DNA of 64,000 nucleotides from positions 404,374 to 468,373 of the forward strand of contig CAZDQF010000002.1 in NCBI GenBank assembly GCA_964507445.1, given 5' to 3'. The stretch's first letter is position 1, and every line of letters begins with the position of its first letter. The position numbers and the translations under genes are program-made. Positions 7,621-16,379 of the stretch are shown piece by piece. This DNA is from GCA-2683135 sp964507445 (GTDB lineage: Bacteria > Planctomycetota > GCA-002687715). The notes under the pieces were generated by a model. The model saw only the letters and a program-made list of their open reading frames with translations, was not told the DNA's origin and made no database searches.

Positions 7621-9261
7621 TCACCTGTCCTTCGGGGCAGTGATCCGCGCGCGCGCCGCCAGGTCGAACCGTTCGCCGTGCCGGAGCACCAGGTGGTCCT
7701 TGCCTCCGGGCGGCAGCGGCTTTGACCGATCGTAGACGAGCACGTTGCGGCCCTTGTTGGTGACCGCCTCCGCCACCGTACCCTTGACGACGAGGGCGGC
7801 CGCTTCATCCAACCCGATCCCCAGCACCTCCGGGTAGCGACCGACCAGGGCGGTCATGTCCGCCAGCCGGTTGCGCTGGGAGAAGTGCTGATCGATGGCG
7901 ACCCCCGTGAGGAAGCCCAGCCCGGTCTCGTAGCCCTCCGCCATGGGGTCCAGGTTGCCGACGGGGTTGCCTCTCACCATGTAGCTGGCCTGGATGGAGG
8001 CTCCCGCGGAGGACCCTGCGATCACCCCACCCCGGGCGATCACCTCGTGCATCAGCTTGTGAGCGGTGGTGTGCTGGTAGGAGTCCACCAGGTTCCACTG
8101 GCGACCGCCTCCGAACCAGATCCCGCGGGCTCGGCGCAGCTTGGTGAGCAGCTTCTCGTCGCCGTCCGCCACGGCCCGGTCCTTGGTGTGCAGCCAATCC
8201 ACGTCCGTCGCACCCAGCCGCTTCCACACTTGCAGCATCCTCGGGATCCGATCGATGTAGGGGCGTTCCTCGCAGGGGATGTACACCAGGGGCGCATCCG
8301 GCCCGCCGGCCAGCTCGATGAAGCGCTTCATCAGCCCCTCCGGCATCCCCCCTCCGCCGATGATGATGAGGCTCCCGTGCTTCACGTTTGGGGGAACCGG
8401 TTTGTAGGCAGGGAAGGTCGGCGCCACGCGAGCCTGTGCGTTGCGGCTCAGCGCGACCAGATCTGCCAAGCGGCGTTGACGGAACCTGCTCGCGTCGCCG
8501 GGTCGGCGCCGTGGCAACCTGCGCGGGCGCGCCCGAATTCCTCGTCTCTGGCTGACGGGGGACTCACGGCGGTTGATGCGCTCCACCAGCAACGGCCGGG
8601 TCTTGGAAGCGGCGACGTAGGCGTGGGCGCTGCCGCTTCCCACGACGTCAATCCAGCGTCGCTGCAGCACCACCGCCGTGTCCGATTCGATCCCGAGGGC
8701 CACGACCTCCGGGTGGGCCGTCACCTTGCTCTTCAGCGCCGCCGGGACACCGTCGGCCCCGTGGTCATCCCGGAAGACCACGCTGGCGGCAGGCTCCGTC
8801 TGGGCGGCGGAGGTGTCCATCATGACATCCGTGAGGGTGCGGACGATCGGTCCGTTGGCCGCCACCACCCCTCCTCGACGGACCACATCCCTCAGCGTCG
8901 TCTCTGCCGGTTTGCCCTTGACCGTCCTGGCGAAGGTGGCGGGATCGGGAGCGGTGATCCACACCCCTGTGGCGTCTCTCAGGGGGACGGGCTCGCTCGA
9001 GCCCTGTTCGACGCCAAGGCTGGCGATCTTGGCCCGGTGTCGTGGCCCGCCTTCCGGGTCAGGGAAGAAGGCGATCTTTGCGTCCTTGCCTCCTGCTGCC
9101 CGCACGAACGCGGCGTAGGCGAGCTCTGGTACCTGGCCGCCGCCTCCCAGGATGAGGGTGCCGTTGAGGGGGCGCATGGGCTCCGGTGCCGCCGGGTCGT
9201 ACTGAGCGCAGACGGAGGGCGCGAACAGGACCATGAGCATGAGGCAGGGGATGAATCGCAT
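7621..9261 (-). CDS. Exported tandem cyanophycinase-like (peptidase S51) protein, first domain degenerate
   Basis: The ATG at 9261 begins a signal peptide (FIPCLMLMVLFAPSVCAQ) and lies 5 nt after TACCAT, so I prefer it to the frame start at 9672; the product is 546 residues. Residues about 33-230 form a first S51-like domain (GTLILGGGGQVPELAYAAF) but where the nucleophile elbow should be it has RRGGVVAANGPIV, with no Ser. Residues about 295-546 form a second, complete-looking domain: GSLIIIGGGGMPEGLMKRF, GIWFGGGRQWNL, and GGVIAGSSAGAS with Ser418 as likely nucleophile. An Arg-rich linker lies at about 230-275. The family cleaves cyanophycin or isoaspartyl-type peptides; extracellular secreted members exist. 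Substrate is not determined. Confidence 0.82.
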   Translation of the reverse strand: MRFIPCLMLMVLFAPSVCAQYDPAAPEPMRPLNGTLILGGGGQVPELAYAAFVRAAGGKDAKIAFFPDPEGGPRHRAKIASLGVEQGSSEPVPLRDATGVWITAPDPATFARTVKGKPAETTLRDVVRRGGVVAANGPIVRTLTDVMMDTSAAQTEPAASVVFRDDHGADGVPAALKSKVTAHPEVVALGIESDTAVVLQRRWIDVVGSGSAHAYVAASKTRPLLVERINRRESPVSQRRGIRARPRRLPRRRPGDASRFRQRRLADLVALSRNAQARVAPTFPAYKPVPPNVKHGSLIIIGGGGMPEGLMKRFIELAGGPDAPLVYIPCEERPYIDRIPRMLQVWKRLGATDVDWLHTKDRAVADGDEKLLTKLRRARGIWFGGGRQWNLVDSYQHTTAHKLMHEVIARGGVIAGSSAGASIQASYMVRGNPVGNLDPMAEGYETGLGFLTGVAIDQHFSQRNRLADMTALVGRYPEVLGIGLDEAAALVVKGTVAEAVTNKGRNVLVYDRSKPLPPGGKDHLVLRHGERFDLAARARITAPKDR

Positions 9262-9266
9262 GCCCC

Positions 9267-9272
9267 ATGGTA
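9267..9272 (-). promoter_or_regulatory. Leaderless-type -10 box (TACCAT) for the S51 gene
   Basis: TACCAT on the minus strand ends 5 nt before the ATG at 9261, slightly closer than in other cases here. Confidence 0.35.
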
Positions 9273-9326
9273 TCCGTGCCCGGTTGGACGTCGCCTCTGA
9301 TGGACGTGGCGCCCACCCCGTAGCCT

Positions 9327-9746
9327 CTAGGGCCCCTCGGGGTCTTCCCGGTCGTCGAAGTCGGCGGCCTTGGGAGGATCGAAGATCAGGTCGATGGCGA
9401 GCCACAGCGCGCGGGAGTAACGGAAGAACCAGATGACGAAGAGGGCCGAGAGGGGGACGAGGCTGACCGCTTGCCAGAGGGTCGGGACGTCGTACACGTC
9501 GGACATGATCAGGTGCGCTGAGATGGCCAGGGCGACGGCCACGCCGTAGTTCACATACATGGCGCCCAGCCAGTAGCCCGCTTCCCGCGCGAAGTTGTAG
9601 CCGCACTGTCCACAGCGATCTCGCATGGAGGCGAGGCCTGTGAACATGGCGCCGCAGCCACAGACGACGCACCGGAGCCGCATGGCTCGGGAGAATCGGA
9701 CGCTCGCCGTCACATGTGGCGCATCATCCGGGGGAGGCGTAGCCAT
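9327..9746 (-). CDS. DUF983-type membrane protein with zinc-ribbon N-terminus
   Basis: The ATG at 9746 is preferred over the TTG at 9749 because a TAACGT box ends 7 nt upstream of it; the product is 139 residues. Two CxxC pairs near the N-terminus (RCVVCGCG and DRCGQCGYNF) form a zinc-ribbon-like site. Two transmembrane helices follow (VNYGVAVALAISAHLIMS and WQAVSLVPLSALFVIWFF). This layout matches the DUF983 family, often found near haem-copper oxidase genes and of unknown function. The C-terminus is acidic (DFDDREDPEGP). No oxidase genes are visible here. Confidence 0.78.
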   Translation of the reverse strand: MATPPPDDAPHVTASVRFSRAMRLRCVVCGCGAMFTGLASMRDRCGQCGYNFAREAGYWLGAMYVNYGVAVALAISAHLIMSDVYDVPTLWQAVSLVPLSALFVIWFFRYSRALWLAIDLIFDPPKAADFDDREDPEGP

Positions 9747-9753
9747 CAAGTCG

Positions 9754-9759
9754 ACGTTA
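9754..9759 (-). promoter_or_regulatory. Leaderless-type -10 box (TAACGT) for the DUF983 gene
   Basis: TAACGT on the minus strand ends 7 nt before the ATG at 9746 and decides that start. Confidence 0.45.
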
Positions 9760-9791
9760 ACAAGAACCGGGTGTGTCCACGGGGAGCCAGG

Positions 9792-11282
9792 CTAAGGCAG
9801 CTGATTGAGCGTGTAGTAAGCCACCGTGTGCAGGAGCCCCTGTCCATCTTGATCGCGTACGCCCTTGGCGTGGAGCTCATGGACGTGGCCTACTCGGAGA
9901 CCGTCGATCGTGAGGCGTACGGTCATGCCATCGCCGTCCAGCTTCGCGCTGGTGATCTTGGGCGCCTCGTGATCGACCTCCGGGCTTCCGTAGACCCGTT
10001 GATAGCGGTACGTGTAGGAGGTCATGGAGTAGGAGGCCGGGTCCGTGGCGGTCTCTGGGTCCACCGGTCTGGTGAACAGCAGCGTGAAGCCGTCGGGGGT
10101 GACCCGCATCTCGTCGATCTCGAACGGCATCTTCTTGGTCCACCGCAGACGCTGCAGCGCGTACGGGGTGGTGCCGCGGGTGGGCCAGCCCCGGGCGCAG
10201 CCCCCCGCGATGAGGTGGCCGTCTTCGGTCATGCCCATGCCGATCAAGCCGGTGGCGTAGCCCTGGCGGAACGGGAAGCAGGCTCCCTGGTAGACGCCGT
10301 TCACCTGCTCCAAGTCAACGCGCATGACGAGGCTGAGGGTGTAGTCAGCGACGAAGAGCTGATCCGTGAAGGGGCCGAACTTGCCGCCTGAGTCGTCGAG
10401 CACGATGGCGGACGCGGACTGGCCCATCTTCTTGTAGGGGAGGACGATCGAGGTCGGCATCAACTCCGGGACGCGCTTCACCTCGTCGTGCTGGCGGATG
10501 TCGCGGCCACCGTTGGGGACCTTCGGAGGCCCACCCAGGTGGGGCGCCCGCTCGTACCACTTGAATGAAATGGGGTGTCCCATGAACCCCCCGGGGCGCA
10601 GGTGCTTGAGGCCGCAGGAGCCGTTCCAGGGGCCCTGGTTCTCCGTGTAGAACATGTCCCCTTTGCTGTTCATGCCGACGCCGCCCGGGCTGCGCAGTCC
10701 GCTGCAGGTGGGGATGGTGCGCCCGTCCGGCGTGATGCGCTGGACCCAGCCTCGGAACGGGCGCTCGGAGGTGTAGGACTTGGTGAGGCAGTGGGCGACC
10801 CAGAGGTTCCCTTCCCGGTCGAACTGGGAGCCATAGGTGAACTCGTGATAGTCCCCGAAGCCCCAGGAGTCGCTCACCGTCTCGAACAGATCGGCTCGCC
10901 CGTCCTTGTCTTCATCCACCAGCCGCGTGACCTCTCCCTGCTGGGTGGCGTAGATGGCCCCGTCCTTGTAGGCGACGCCGAGGATCTCGTGCAGTCCGCT
11001 GGCGAAGAGCCGGTAGTCAGGGACCTTGTTGGGACGGCCGAGCCCGGTGGTGATGAACACGTCACCTCGCCGGGTGGAGATGGCGACGTCTCCACCTGGC
11101 ATGCGGGCGAACCCCGTGGCTTCGAAGGTGGTGGTCCACGGCGTCAGGAGATCCTCGAGGGCGTAGTACTCGTTCTCCCGCTCCGTCAGGCTCGCATCCG
11201 CGGGGGTCACTCGCGCCGCTTCGACCTGAGCCAGGAGGGGAGCGGAGAGGGCCAGCAGGAGGCAGGTGTAGCGGACTACCAT
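9792..11282 (-). CDS. Exported beta-propeller protein (PQQ/sorbosone dehydrogenase-like)
   Basis: The ATG at 11282 starts a signal peptide (MVVRYTCLLLALSAPLLAQ), giving 496 residues; the longer upstream frame is antisense noise or overlaps the preceding gene. The stop of the upstream cytochrome gene (11276) overlaps this start by 7 bp, so the two are translationally coupled. The sequence carries blade-like repeats (DVAISTRRGDVFITTG, LGVAYKDGAIYATQQGEV, REGNLWVAHCLTKSY, NSKGDMFYTENQGPWNG) seen in planctomycete PQQ-dependent sugar dehydrogenase-like propellers. The C-terminal ~100 residues (DEMRVTPDGFTLLFTRPVD) look like a beta-sandwich. Paired with a pentahaem cytochrome, it probably oxidises a sugar or aldehyde and passes electrons to haem. 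Substrate and cofactor are unproven. Confidence 0.72.
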   Translation of the reverse strand: MVVRYTCLLLALSAPLLAQVEAARVTPADASLTERENEYYALEDLLTPWTTTFEATGFARMPGGDVAISTRRGDVFITTGLGRPNKVPDYRLFASGLHEILGVAYKDGAIYATQQGEVTRLVDEDKDGRADLFETVSDSWGFGDYHEFTYGSQFDREGNLWVAHCLTKSYTSERPFRGWVQRITPDGRTIPTCSGLRSPGGVGMNSKGDMFYTENQGPWNGSCGLKHLRPGGFMGHPISFKWYERAPHLGGPPKVPNGGRDIRQHDEVKRVPELMPTSIVLPYKKMGQSASAIVLDDSGGKFGPFTDQLFVADYTLSLVMRVDLEQVNGVYQGACFPFRQGYATGLIGMGMTEDGHLIAGGCARGWPTRGTTPYALQRLRWTKKMPFEIDEMRVTPDGFTLLFTRPVDPETATDPASYSMTSYTYRYQRVYGSPEVDHEAPKITSAKLDGDGMTVRLTIDGLRVGHVHELHAKGVRDQDGQGLLHTVAYYTLNQLP

Positions 11283-13870
11283 CGGTAGGTGACCTCCAAG
11301 GATCGCATGCCGGGGTTGATGGGGATCTGGATGAACTGCGCGCCGTTGAGCTCCGAGAGGACCTTCGCTCCTCCCTTCACGGAGACCTTGACCGCGCCCT
11401 TGCCCGTGGCCGCCTTGGCGAGGCGGAGCCTCAGTCCGTTCGGCGGGGCCCCGTCGAAGGTCAGGGTGCGGACGATGCCCGCGCCGTCCTTCAGGGCGCT
11501 GCTGTGATCCGCGACACGCATGCCTTCCACCGTGTACATGAAGGTCGGGCGGCGCACGTCGTCCCTGTCCAGCCGGTAGCCCCTGAAGCGGGTCTCCGCG
11601 GGACCGGACGGCGTCGTCCAGGACGGGCCCTCCGGGAGCTTGATCACGTCGCTGCCCCTCGGGCCGACGCTGCCGGAGCTCTGGCCCGTCCAGTGGGGGC
11701 GGACGTCGAGGAAGCGCCCTTTCCATAGCAGCGCGTAGCGGATGTTCTCCGCGTCAAACGCCAGGTGGGCCCGTTCCGGGTGTCCCACGGCGATGCCGCG
11801 GTAACCAGCGTGGTTGAGCCTGCCCCGGTAGACGATGGTCTCGCCGCCGATGGCCAATTCGTGGTTCTTGCGGCTGACGCCTTGCGGCTTGAGGGCCTTG
11901 CGTCCGTCCGAGAGATAGGTCCAGATGGCCGCGAATTGCCGGTCAAGGTCTGCGTCGAGCACGTCCCCGTGGGGGAGGTAGGTGGGCATGCGGGTGCCCG
12001 GGTTGTAGTCCCCGGGGCTGCGGATCCAACGCTGGAACCAATCTTCGTGGATGCGGTCCGTGACGTCGGCCAGATCCACCATCTGCATGGTGGCCGCCTT
12101 GCTGTCGTTGAAGTGGTGACAGGCGATGCAGTTGAACCCGCCGACCGCGCCCATCAACAGCCTCCCCGCGGCCCGTTGTGCTTCCGGGCTGTCCGCCACC
12201 TTCGGTGGTCGCGATGGCTCGCGGTCGGCGGCGATCAGGTCGTCGGCCAATCCTCGCAGGTTCTGCTGCCCGAAACGCGGCATGCGTGTGTGAAACAGGG
12301 GCCGCACGGAGGCGCCTTCGTCCAGGACCCGCGCGAGCCAGGGCTCCTTCAGCTTGTCGCCGACCCCGGACAGGCGAGGCGGGATGCGCCCTTCGGTGCC
12401 CTGGTTGTGTCCGCCTGAAGTGAACCACTGTTCCTTGTCATCCCCGGGGCCGCCGATGCTGTCCCGCTCGTGGCAGGCGTAGCAGTTGAGGGACGCGAAC
12501 CGCTGCGCTACGCGGTCGTCCGCTCCCGGGAGGGTCGGCTCGCCCCTGAGGTACGCCAGGGCTGCGCTGATGGCTCGTCTCTGCTCCCGTGACAACCGGA
12601 AATCCGGAGCCGTCGCGGAGGCCCCGGTCTGGAGGCAGCCGTGATCCGGGCGGAGAGCGGAGAGGGCTGGCGAGTCGGAGGGCGGGGCGCTGGGACGCTC
12701 GGCGCGGTGACAGCTGCTACAGCCTCGGGATGTGAACAGCACCGCGCCTTGCTGCGCCTTCGCTTCGTCCACCACGAAGGGCGCCGGGGTGGGCACGGCC
12801 TCGCGGGTGCTCCGCAGGGCCGTGGCCGGGAGCTCCTGGCGGCTGATGCCGGGCCCCTCCCACTCGACCACGAGGACCCGGTTCTTGACCCGTTGGAAGT
12901 AGGTCACCTCGATCGGGCGCCACCCTGCCTTGAGCGGCGTGGAGCCCTCGGCGTCCTTGGTCTTCTGATTGCGGCGGTGGCCGTCGTTGTCCACGATCAC
13001 GCGGCCGTCGATGCTCAGCCGGCTCCCGTCGTCGGAGCGCAGAAAGAAACGGTACTCACCGTCAGCGGGGACCTGCAGGAAGCCGCTGAACACCAACCCG
13101 AAGTCACCCCCTCGTCTCGCCACCTCCGGATCGAATCCGCCGGCCAACCCGGTGCGCTCCCGAGGCAGCTTGTGCAGGTCGTTCAGGGTCTCGATGCGGC
13201 CCCGATGCATGGCGTAACCCAGGGTGCCCGGTACCTGGGTATTACGCAGCAGGTAGTGGGCGATGTCGTCGGCCTCCCGACCGACGAGCTTGAGGTCGGG
13301 CATCCGACCGGAAGGTCGTACCTCCAGGGGTCTCCTCAGGAACCGGGTGAGGACCTCGTGGGTGTACTTCTCCTCCATCTGAGCGGGCAGGGGGACGGAC
13401 TTCCGTGACCCGGGGGCGTCGCCCTTCGCGGGAGCATGACAGGCCACGCAACCCACCTGGTGGAACAGGACCTCGCCTCTCTCAGCCGCCGCCAGATCCG
13501 GGGCCTTGGCTGCGGGGCGCTTGCGCGCTCGTGCCATCAGCCAGTGGGTGATGGCGTCCGCGTCCGCGTCGTTAGCGGTGTGGGGCATGGTGGTGCCTGG
13601 CTTGGTCGCCTGCGGGTCGGCGATGAAGGCTCGCATCCAGGCCGGGTCGAGCCGTTCTCCGGCGCGGGACAGGTCCGGAGCGACCTTGTGCACCAGGTGC
13701 GGCGCCCGGTCTCCGGCGTCATGGCATGAGACGCATCCAAGTTCACCGAGGAGGAGGAGGCCACGGGCGGCTTCCTCCGCTACGGAGGCAGCCCCGGCCA
13801 CGATCGGTGACTGGCCGATGGCGCCGCAGGCGGTGATCGCCAGCGCGATCAGGTAGGGAGTGCATTGCAT
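11276..13870 (-). CDS. Exported pentahaem cytochrome c with PA14 domain
   Basis: The 864-residue product has a signal peptide followed by five CxxCH haem sites: CVSCH and CVACH in the N-terminal third, then CSSCH, CYACH and CIACH in the middle. Between the second and third haem sites lies a PA14 domain (GFLQVPADGEYRFFLRSDDG, then LSIDGRVIVDNDGH), a carbohydrate-binding type fold. The last ~200 residues contain no Cys motif and look beta-rich. The gene is first in a two-gene operon and its end overlaps the propeller gene start. I infer that the PA14 unit binds glycan and the haems accept electrons from the neighbouring dehydrogenase-like propeller. A TAAGCT box lies 9 nt before the start. Confidence 0.8.
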   Translation of the reverse strand: MQCTPYLIALAITACGAIGQSPIVAGAASVAEEAARGLLLLGELGCVSCHDAGDRAPHLVHKVAPDLSRAGERLDPAWMRAFIADPQATKPGTTMPHTANDADADAITHWLMARARKRPAAKAPDLAAAERGEVLFHQVGCVACHAPAKGDAPGSRKSVPLPAQMEEKYTHEVLTRFLRRPLEVRPSGRMPDLKLVGREADDIAHYLLRNTQVPGTLGYAMHRGRIETLNDLHKLPRERTGLAGGFDPEVARRGGDFGLVFSGFLQVPADGEYRFFLRSDDGSRLSIDGRVIVDNDGHRRNQKTKDAEGSTPLKAGWRPIEVTYFQRVKNRVLVVEWEGPGISRQELPATALRSTREAVPTPAPFVVDEAKAQQGAVLFTSRGCSSCHRAERPSAPPSDSPALSALRPDHGCLQTGASATAPDFRLSREQRRAISAALAYLRGEPTLPGADDRVAQRFASLNCYACHERDSIGGPGDDKEQWFTSGGHNQGTEGRIPPRLSGVGDKLKEPWLARVLDEGASVRPLFHTRMPRFGQQNLRGLADDLIAADREPSRPPKVADSPEAQRAAGRLLMGAVGGFNCIACHHFNDSKAATMQMVDLADVTDRIHEDWFQRWIRSPGDYNPGTRMPTYLPHGDVLDADLDRQFAAIWTYLSDGRKALKPQGVSRKNHELAIGGETIVYRGRLNHAGYRGIAVGHPERAHLAFDAENIRYALLWKGRFLDVRPHWTGQSSGSVGPRGSDVIKLPEGPSWTTPSGPAETRFRGYRLDRDDVRRPTFMYTVEGMRVADHSSALKDGAGIVRTLTFDGAPPNGLRLRLAKAATGKGAVKVSVKGGAKVLSELNGAQFIQIPINPGMRSLEVTYRW

Positions 13871-13879
13871 GGGACCGGG

Positions 13880-13885
13880 AGCTTA
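13880..13885 (-). promoter_or_regulatory. -10-like box (TAAGCT) for the pentahaem cytochrome operon
   Basis: TAAGCT on the minus strand ends 9 nt before the ATG at 13870. Confidence 0.35.
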
Positions 13886-13931
13886 GCCGATCCACGGTTA
13901 CCCCAGGATCGGAGCGGCGTTCCATGCGTGC

Positions 13932-13937
13932 TATCCT
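13932..13937 (+). promoter_or_regulatory. -10-like box (TATCCT) for the octahaem cytochrome gene
   Basis: TATCCT ends 9 nt before the ATG at 13947; no Shine-Dalgarno is seen. Confidence 0.38.
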
Positions 13938-13946
13938 CGGCGCTCC

Positions 13947-16289
13947 ATGCGTCTGCTCCTGCTCTCACTCGCCGCGGCCTCAACGCTCGCCCTGGTGATC
14001 CTGTTCGCCTTCCATGATCGGACGGCGGATGGGACGTCGTCCGAGGTCACCACTTCCGTGGCCACGGCGACGTTCGTGGGGCGCGGGCGTTGCGCGGAAT
14101 GCCACGAGGAAGAGGAGGAGGCATGGCGGGGTTCACATCACGACCTCGCCATGGCGGAGGCGACGGAAGAGACCGTCCTCGGCGACTTTGACGACCACCG
14201 CTTCGAGCACTTCGGTGTCGCCTCTCGGATGTTCCGGCGGGACGGAGGGTTCTGGGTCCACACTCCAGGCCCGGATGGAGAGCCCACGGACTTCCGTGTC
14301 AGCTACACCATCGGTGTGACGCCGTTGCAGCAGTACCTGGTGGAGTTCGATGACGGGCGCGTGCAGTCACTGCCGTTCTGCTGGGACGCTCGATCCGCTG
14401 AGGAGGGGGGGCAGCGGTGGTACCACCTGTATCCGGATGAGGCCATCCCGCACACCGACGTCCTCCACTGGACCGGGCCCCATCAGAACTGGAACTTCAT
14501 GTGCGCGGATTGCCACACCACGGACCTGCGCCGGAACTACGACCTCGGAGCGGATCGGTTCCAGACCGCATGGAAGGAGATCGACGTCAGCTGTGAGGCT
14601 TGCCACGGTCCCGGGTCCCGACATGTGGAGTGGGCTGCGGCCCACGCCGGCGAGGACGAAGAAGACCGGGCTTATACCGGGTCCGCCACGGAGATGGGGC
14701 TGGTGACATCCTTGCGCGGTGTGCCGGATTCCCGATGGGTGATCGACAAGACCACCGGGCAAGCGCACCTGCAGGGAGACCTGCCGTCCGGCCGTCAGGT
14801 GAGCGCCTGCGCCCGGTGCCACGCTCGTCGCACCATGATCACGGACGACGTGCACACCCCGCGGTTGTTGGACAAGCTGGTACCGGAGCTGCTGGGGGAG
14901 GGCCTCTACCACGCGGACGGCCAGATCCAGGACGAGGTGTACGTCTGGGGGTCCTTCGTCCAGAGCAAGATGCATGGCAAGGGCGTGGTCTGCACGGACT
15001 GCCACCAACCCCACGGCGCCGGCCTGCGCTCAGGGGGCAACGCGCTCTGCTACAGGTGCCACCTGCCTGATCGATTCGACACGGAGCAACACCATCACCA
15101 TCAGCCGGGTACGCCGGGCTCTCAGTGCGTCGATTGCCACATGCCGGCTACGCACTACATGGTGGTGGACCCCAGGCGAGACCACAGCCTTCGGGTCCCG
15201 CGACCGGACCTGACGGTCAAGATCGGCACCCCCAACGCCTGCAACGGCTGCCATGAGGACAGGTCCCCCGAGTGGGCCGTAGCGGCCATGGATAGCTGGT
15301 ACGAGGAGCCCAAGCGGCCGGCACACTTCGGGGAGGCGTTGCACGCCGCACGGTCCGGTTCGCCTCGGGCCGGTTCCATGTTGATGAAGCTGGTGTCGGA
15401 CGTGGAGGCTCCCGCGATCGCCCGGGCTACCGCCCTGGCTGAACTGGGTGCCGGCGGATACCTGGAGACCATGGCGGCGTCGCGGCTCGCGGCCGGTGAC
15501 GCCGATCCGTTGCTGCGCCTGGCGGCGGCGCGGCAGCTGCAGTCGTTGCCGCCGCCTGAGCGGCTGGGCATGGCCGGTCCCTTGATGGAGGACGAGGCCA
15601 GGGCGGTGAGGATGGAGGCCTCTCGGGCGATGGCTTCGGTCTCCCGGTTTGAACTTGGCGAAGACACGCTGCGGGCCCGGGACGAAGGACTGAGAGAATA
15701 CGTGGCGGCGCAGCGGCTGCACGCGGACCGGGCGTTCGCTCATGACAACCTGGGGCTCCTGGCCGTCGACCGGGGTCGCCACATGGAGGCGGTGTCGGAG
15801 TACGAGCTCGCCGTGCGGCTCGACCCGGACGCGCGCAACGCGTGGGCCAATCTGGCGGACGCTCACCGGGCCCTGGGCGATGACGTGGCAGCGATCGAAG
15901 TGCTCCGGCGAGGCCTCAAGCGCCTGCCGTCCGCCGCGGCGTTGCACCACGCGCTGGGTCTGGCCCTGGTCCGGCAAGGGGCGCGCGACCTGGCCCTGGC
16001 GTCCTTGCAGAGAGCCTGGTCCCTCGATCCGGGGACGGCTCGTCATGGTTACGTCCTGGCCGTCGCCTTCAACGACGCAGGCCGAAGCGCGGAGGCCCTG
16101 AACCTCCTCGAGTCGGTCCACTCGCGCCACCCCGCTGATCGGGATGTGCTCCAGGGCCTGGTCACCATCGCCCGTGATCGGGGCCAGCGGGATCGGGCGC
16201 TGCGATACGCCCAGGACTGGTTGCGCCTGGACCCCGATAATCAGTCTGTGCAGGCGCTGGTGATGGAGCTGCGCGCTCGCGGGCGCTGA
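13947..16289 (+). CDS. Octahaem cytochrome c with HEAT-like and TPR repeats
   Basis: The 780-residue protein begins with a signal or anchor helix (LLLSLAAASTLALVILFAF). Eight CxxCH motifs follow in the N-terminal ~430 residues: CAECH, CADCH, CEACH, CARCH, CTDCH, CYRCH, CVDCH and CNGCH. Extra His residues (EQHHHHQPG, GSHHDLAM) can serve as distal ligands. A HEAT-like alpha stretch (ARATALAELGAGGYLETMA) and then four or five TPRs (AHDNLGLLAVDRGRHMEAV, NAWANLADAHRALGDDVAA) make up the C-terminal half. The layout matches large cytochrome c554/nitrite-reductase-like multihaem proteins with TPRs found in Planctomycetota. Likely role: periplasmic electron transfer in a complex. No catalytic Lys-ligated haem motif (CxxCK) is present, so nitrite reduction is not supported. 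Confidence 0.82.
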   Translation: MRLLLLSLAAASTLALVILFAFHDRTADGTSSEVTTSVATATFVGRGRCAECHEEEEEAWRGSHHDLAMAEATEETVLGDFDDHRFEHFGVASRMFRRDGGFWVHTPGPDGEPTDFRVSYTIGVTPLQQYLVEFDDGRVQSLPFCWDARSAEEGGQRWYHLYPDEAIPHTDVLHWTGPHQNWNFMCADCHTTDLRRNYDLGADRFQTAWKEIDVSCEACHGPGSRHVEWAAAHAGEDEEDRAYTGSATEMGLVTSLRGVPDSRWVIDKTTGQAHLQGDLPSGRQVSACARCHARRTMITDDVHTPRLLDKLVPELLGEGLYHADGQIQDEVYVWGSFVQSKMHGKGVVCTDCHQPHGAGLRSGGNALCYRCHLPDRFDTEQHHHHQPGTPGSQCVDCHMPATHYMVVDPRRDHSLRVPRPDLTVKIGTPNACNGCHEDRSPEWAVAAMDSWYEEPKRPAHFGEALHAARSGSPRAGSMLMKLVSDVEAPAIARATALAELGAGGYLETMAASRLAAGDADPLLRLAAARQLQSLPPPERLGMAGPLMEDEARAVRMEASRAMASVSRFELGEDTLRARDEGLREYVAAQRLHADRAFAHDNLGLLAVDRGRHMEAVSEYELAVRLDPDARNAWANLADAHRALGDDVAAIEVLRRGLKRLPSAAALHHALGLALVRQGARDLALASLQRAWSLDPGTARHGYVLAVAFNDAGRSAEALNLLESVHSRHPADRDVLQGLVTIARDRGQRDRALRYAQDWLRLDPDNQSVQALVMELRARGR

Positions 16290-16379
16290 GGGTGGTTTTC
16301 GAGCAGGGTCCCAGGCTACGGGTTATCCTGATCGGGTTGACCTCGGCCCCTCGATCGCCGTGGTCCCCATACCTCAAGC

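Noticed and set aside
7885..9300. Open frame of 471 codons on the plus strand
   Set aside because: Antisense to the S51 gene, which has recognisable motifs and a signal peptide.
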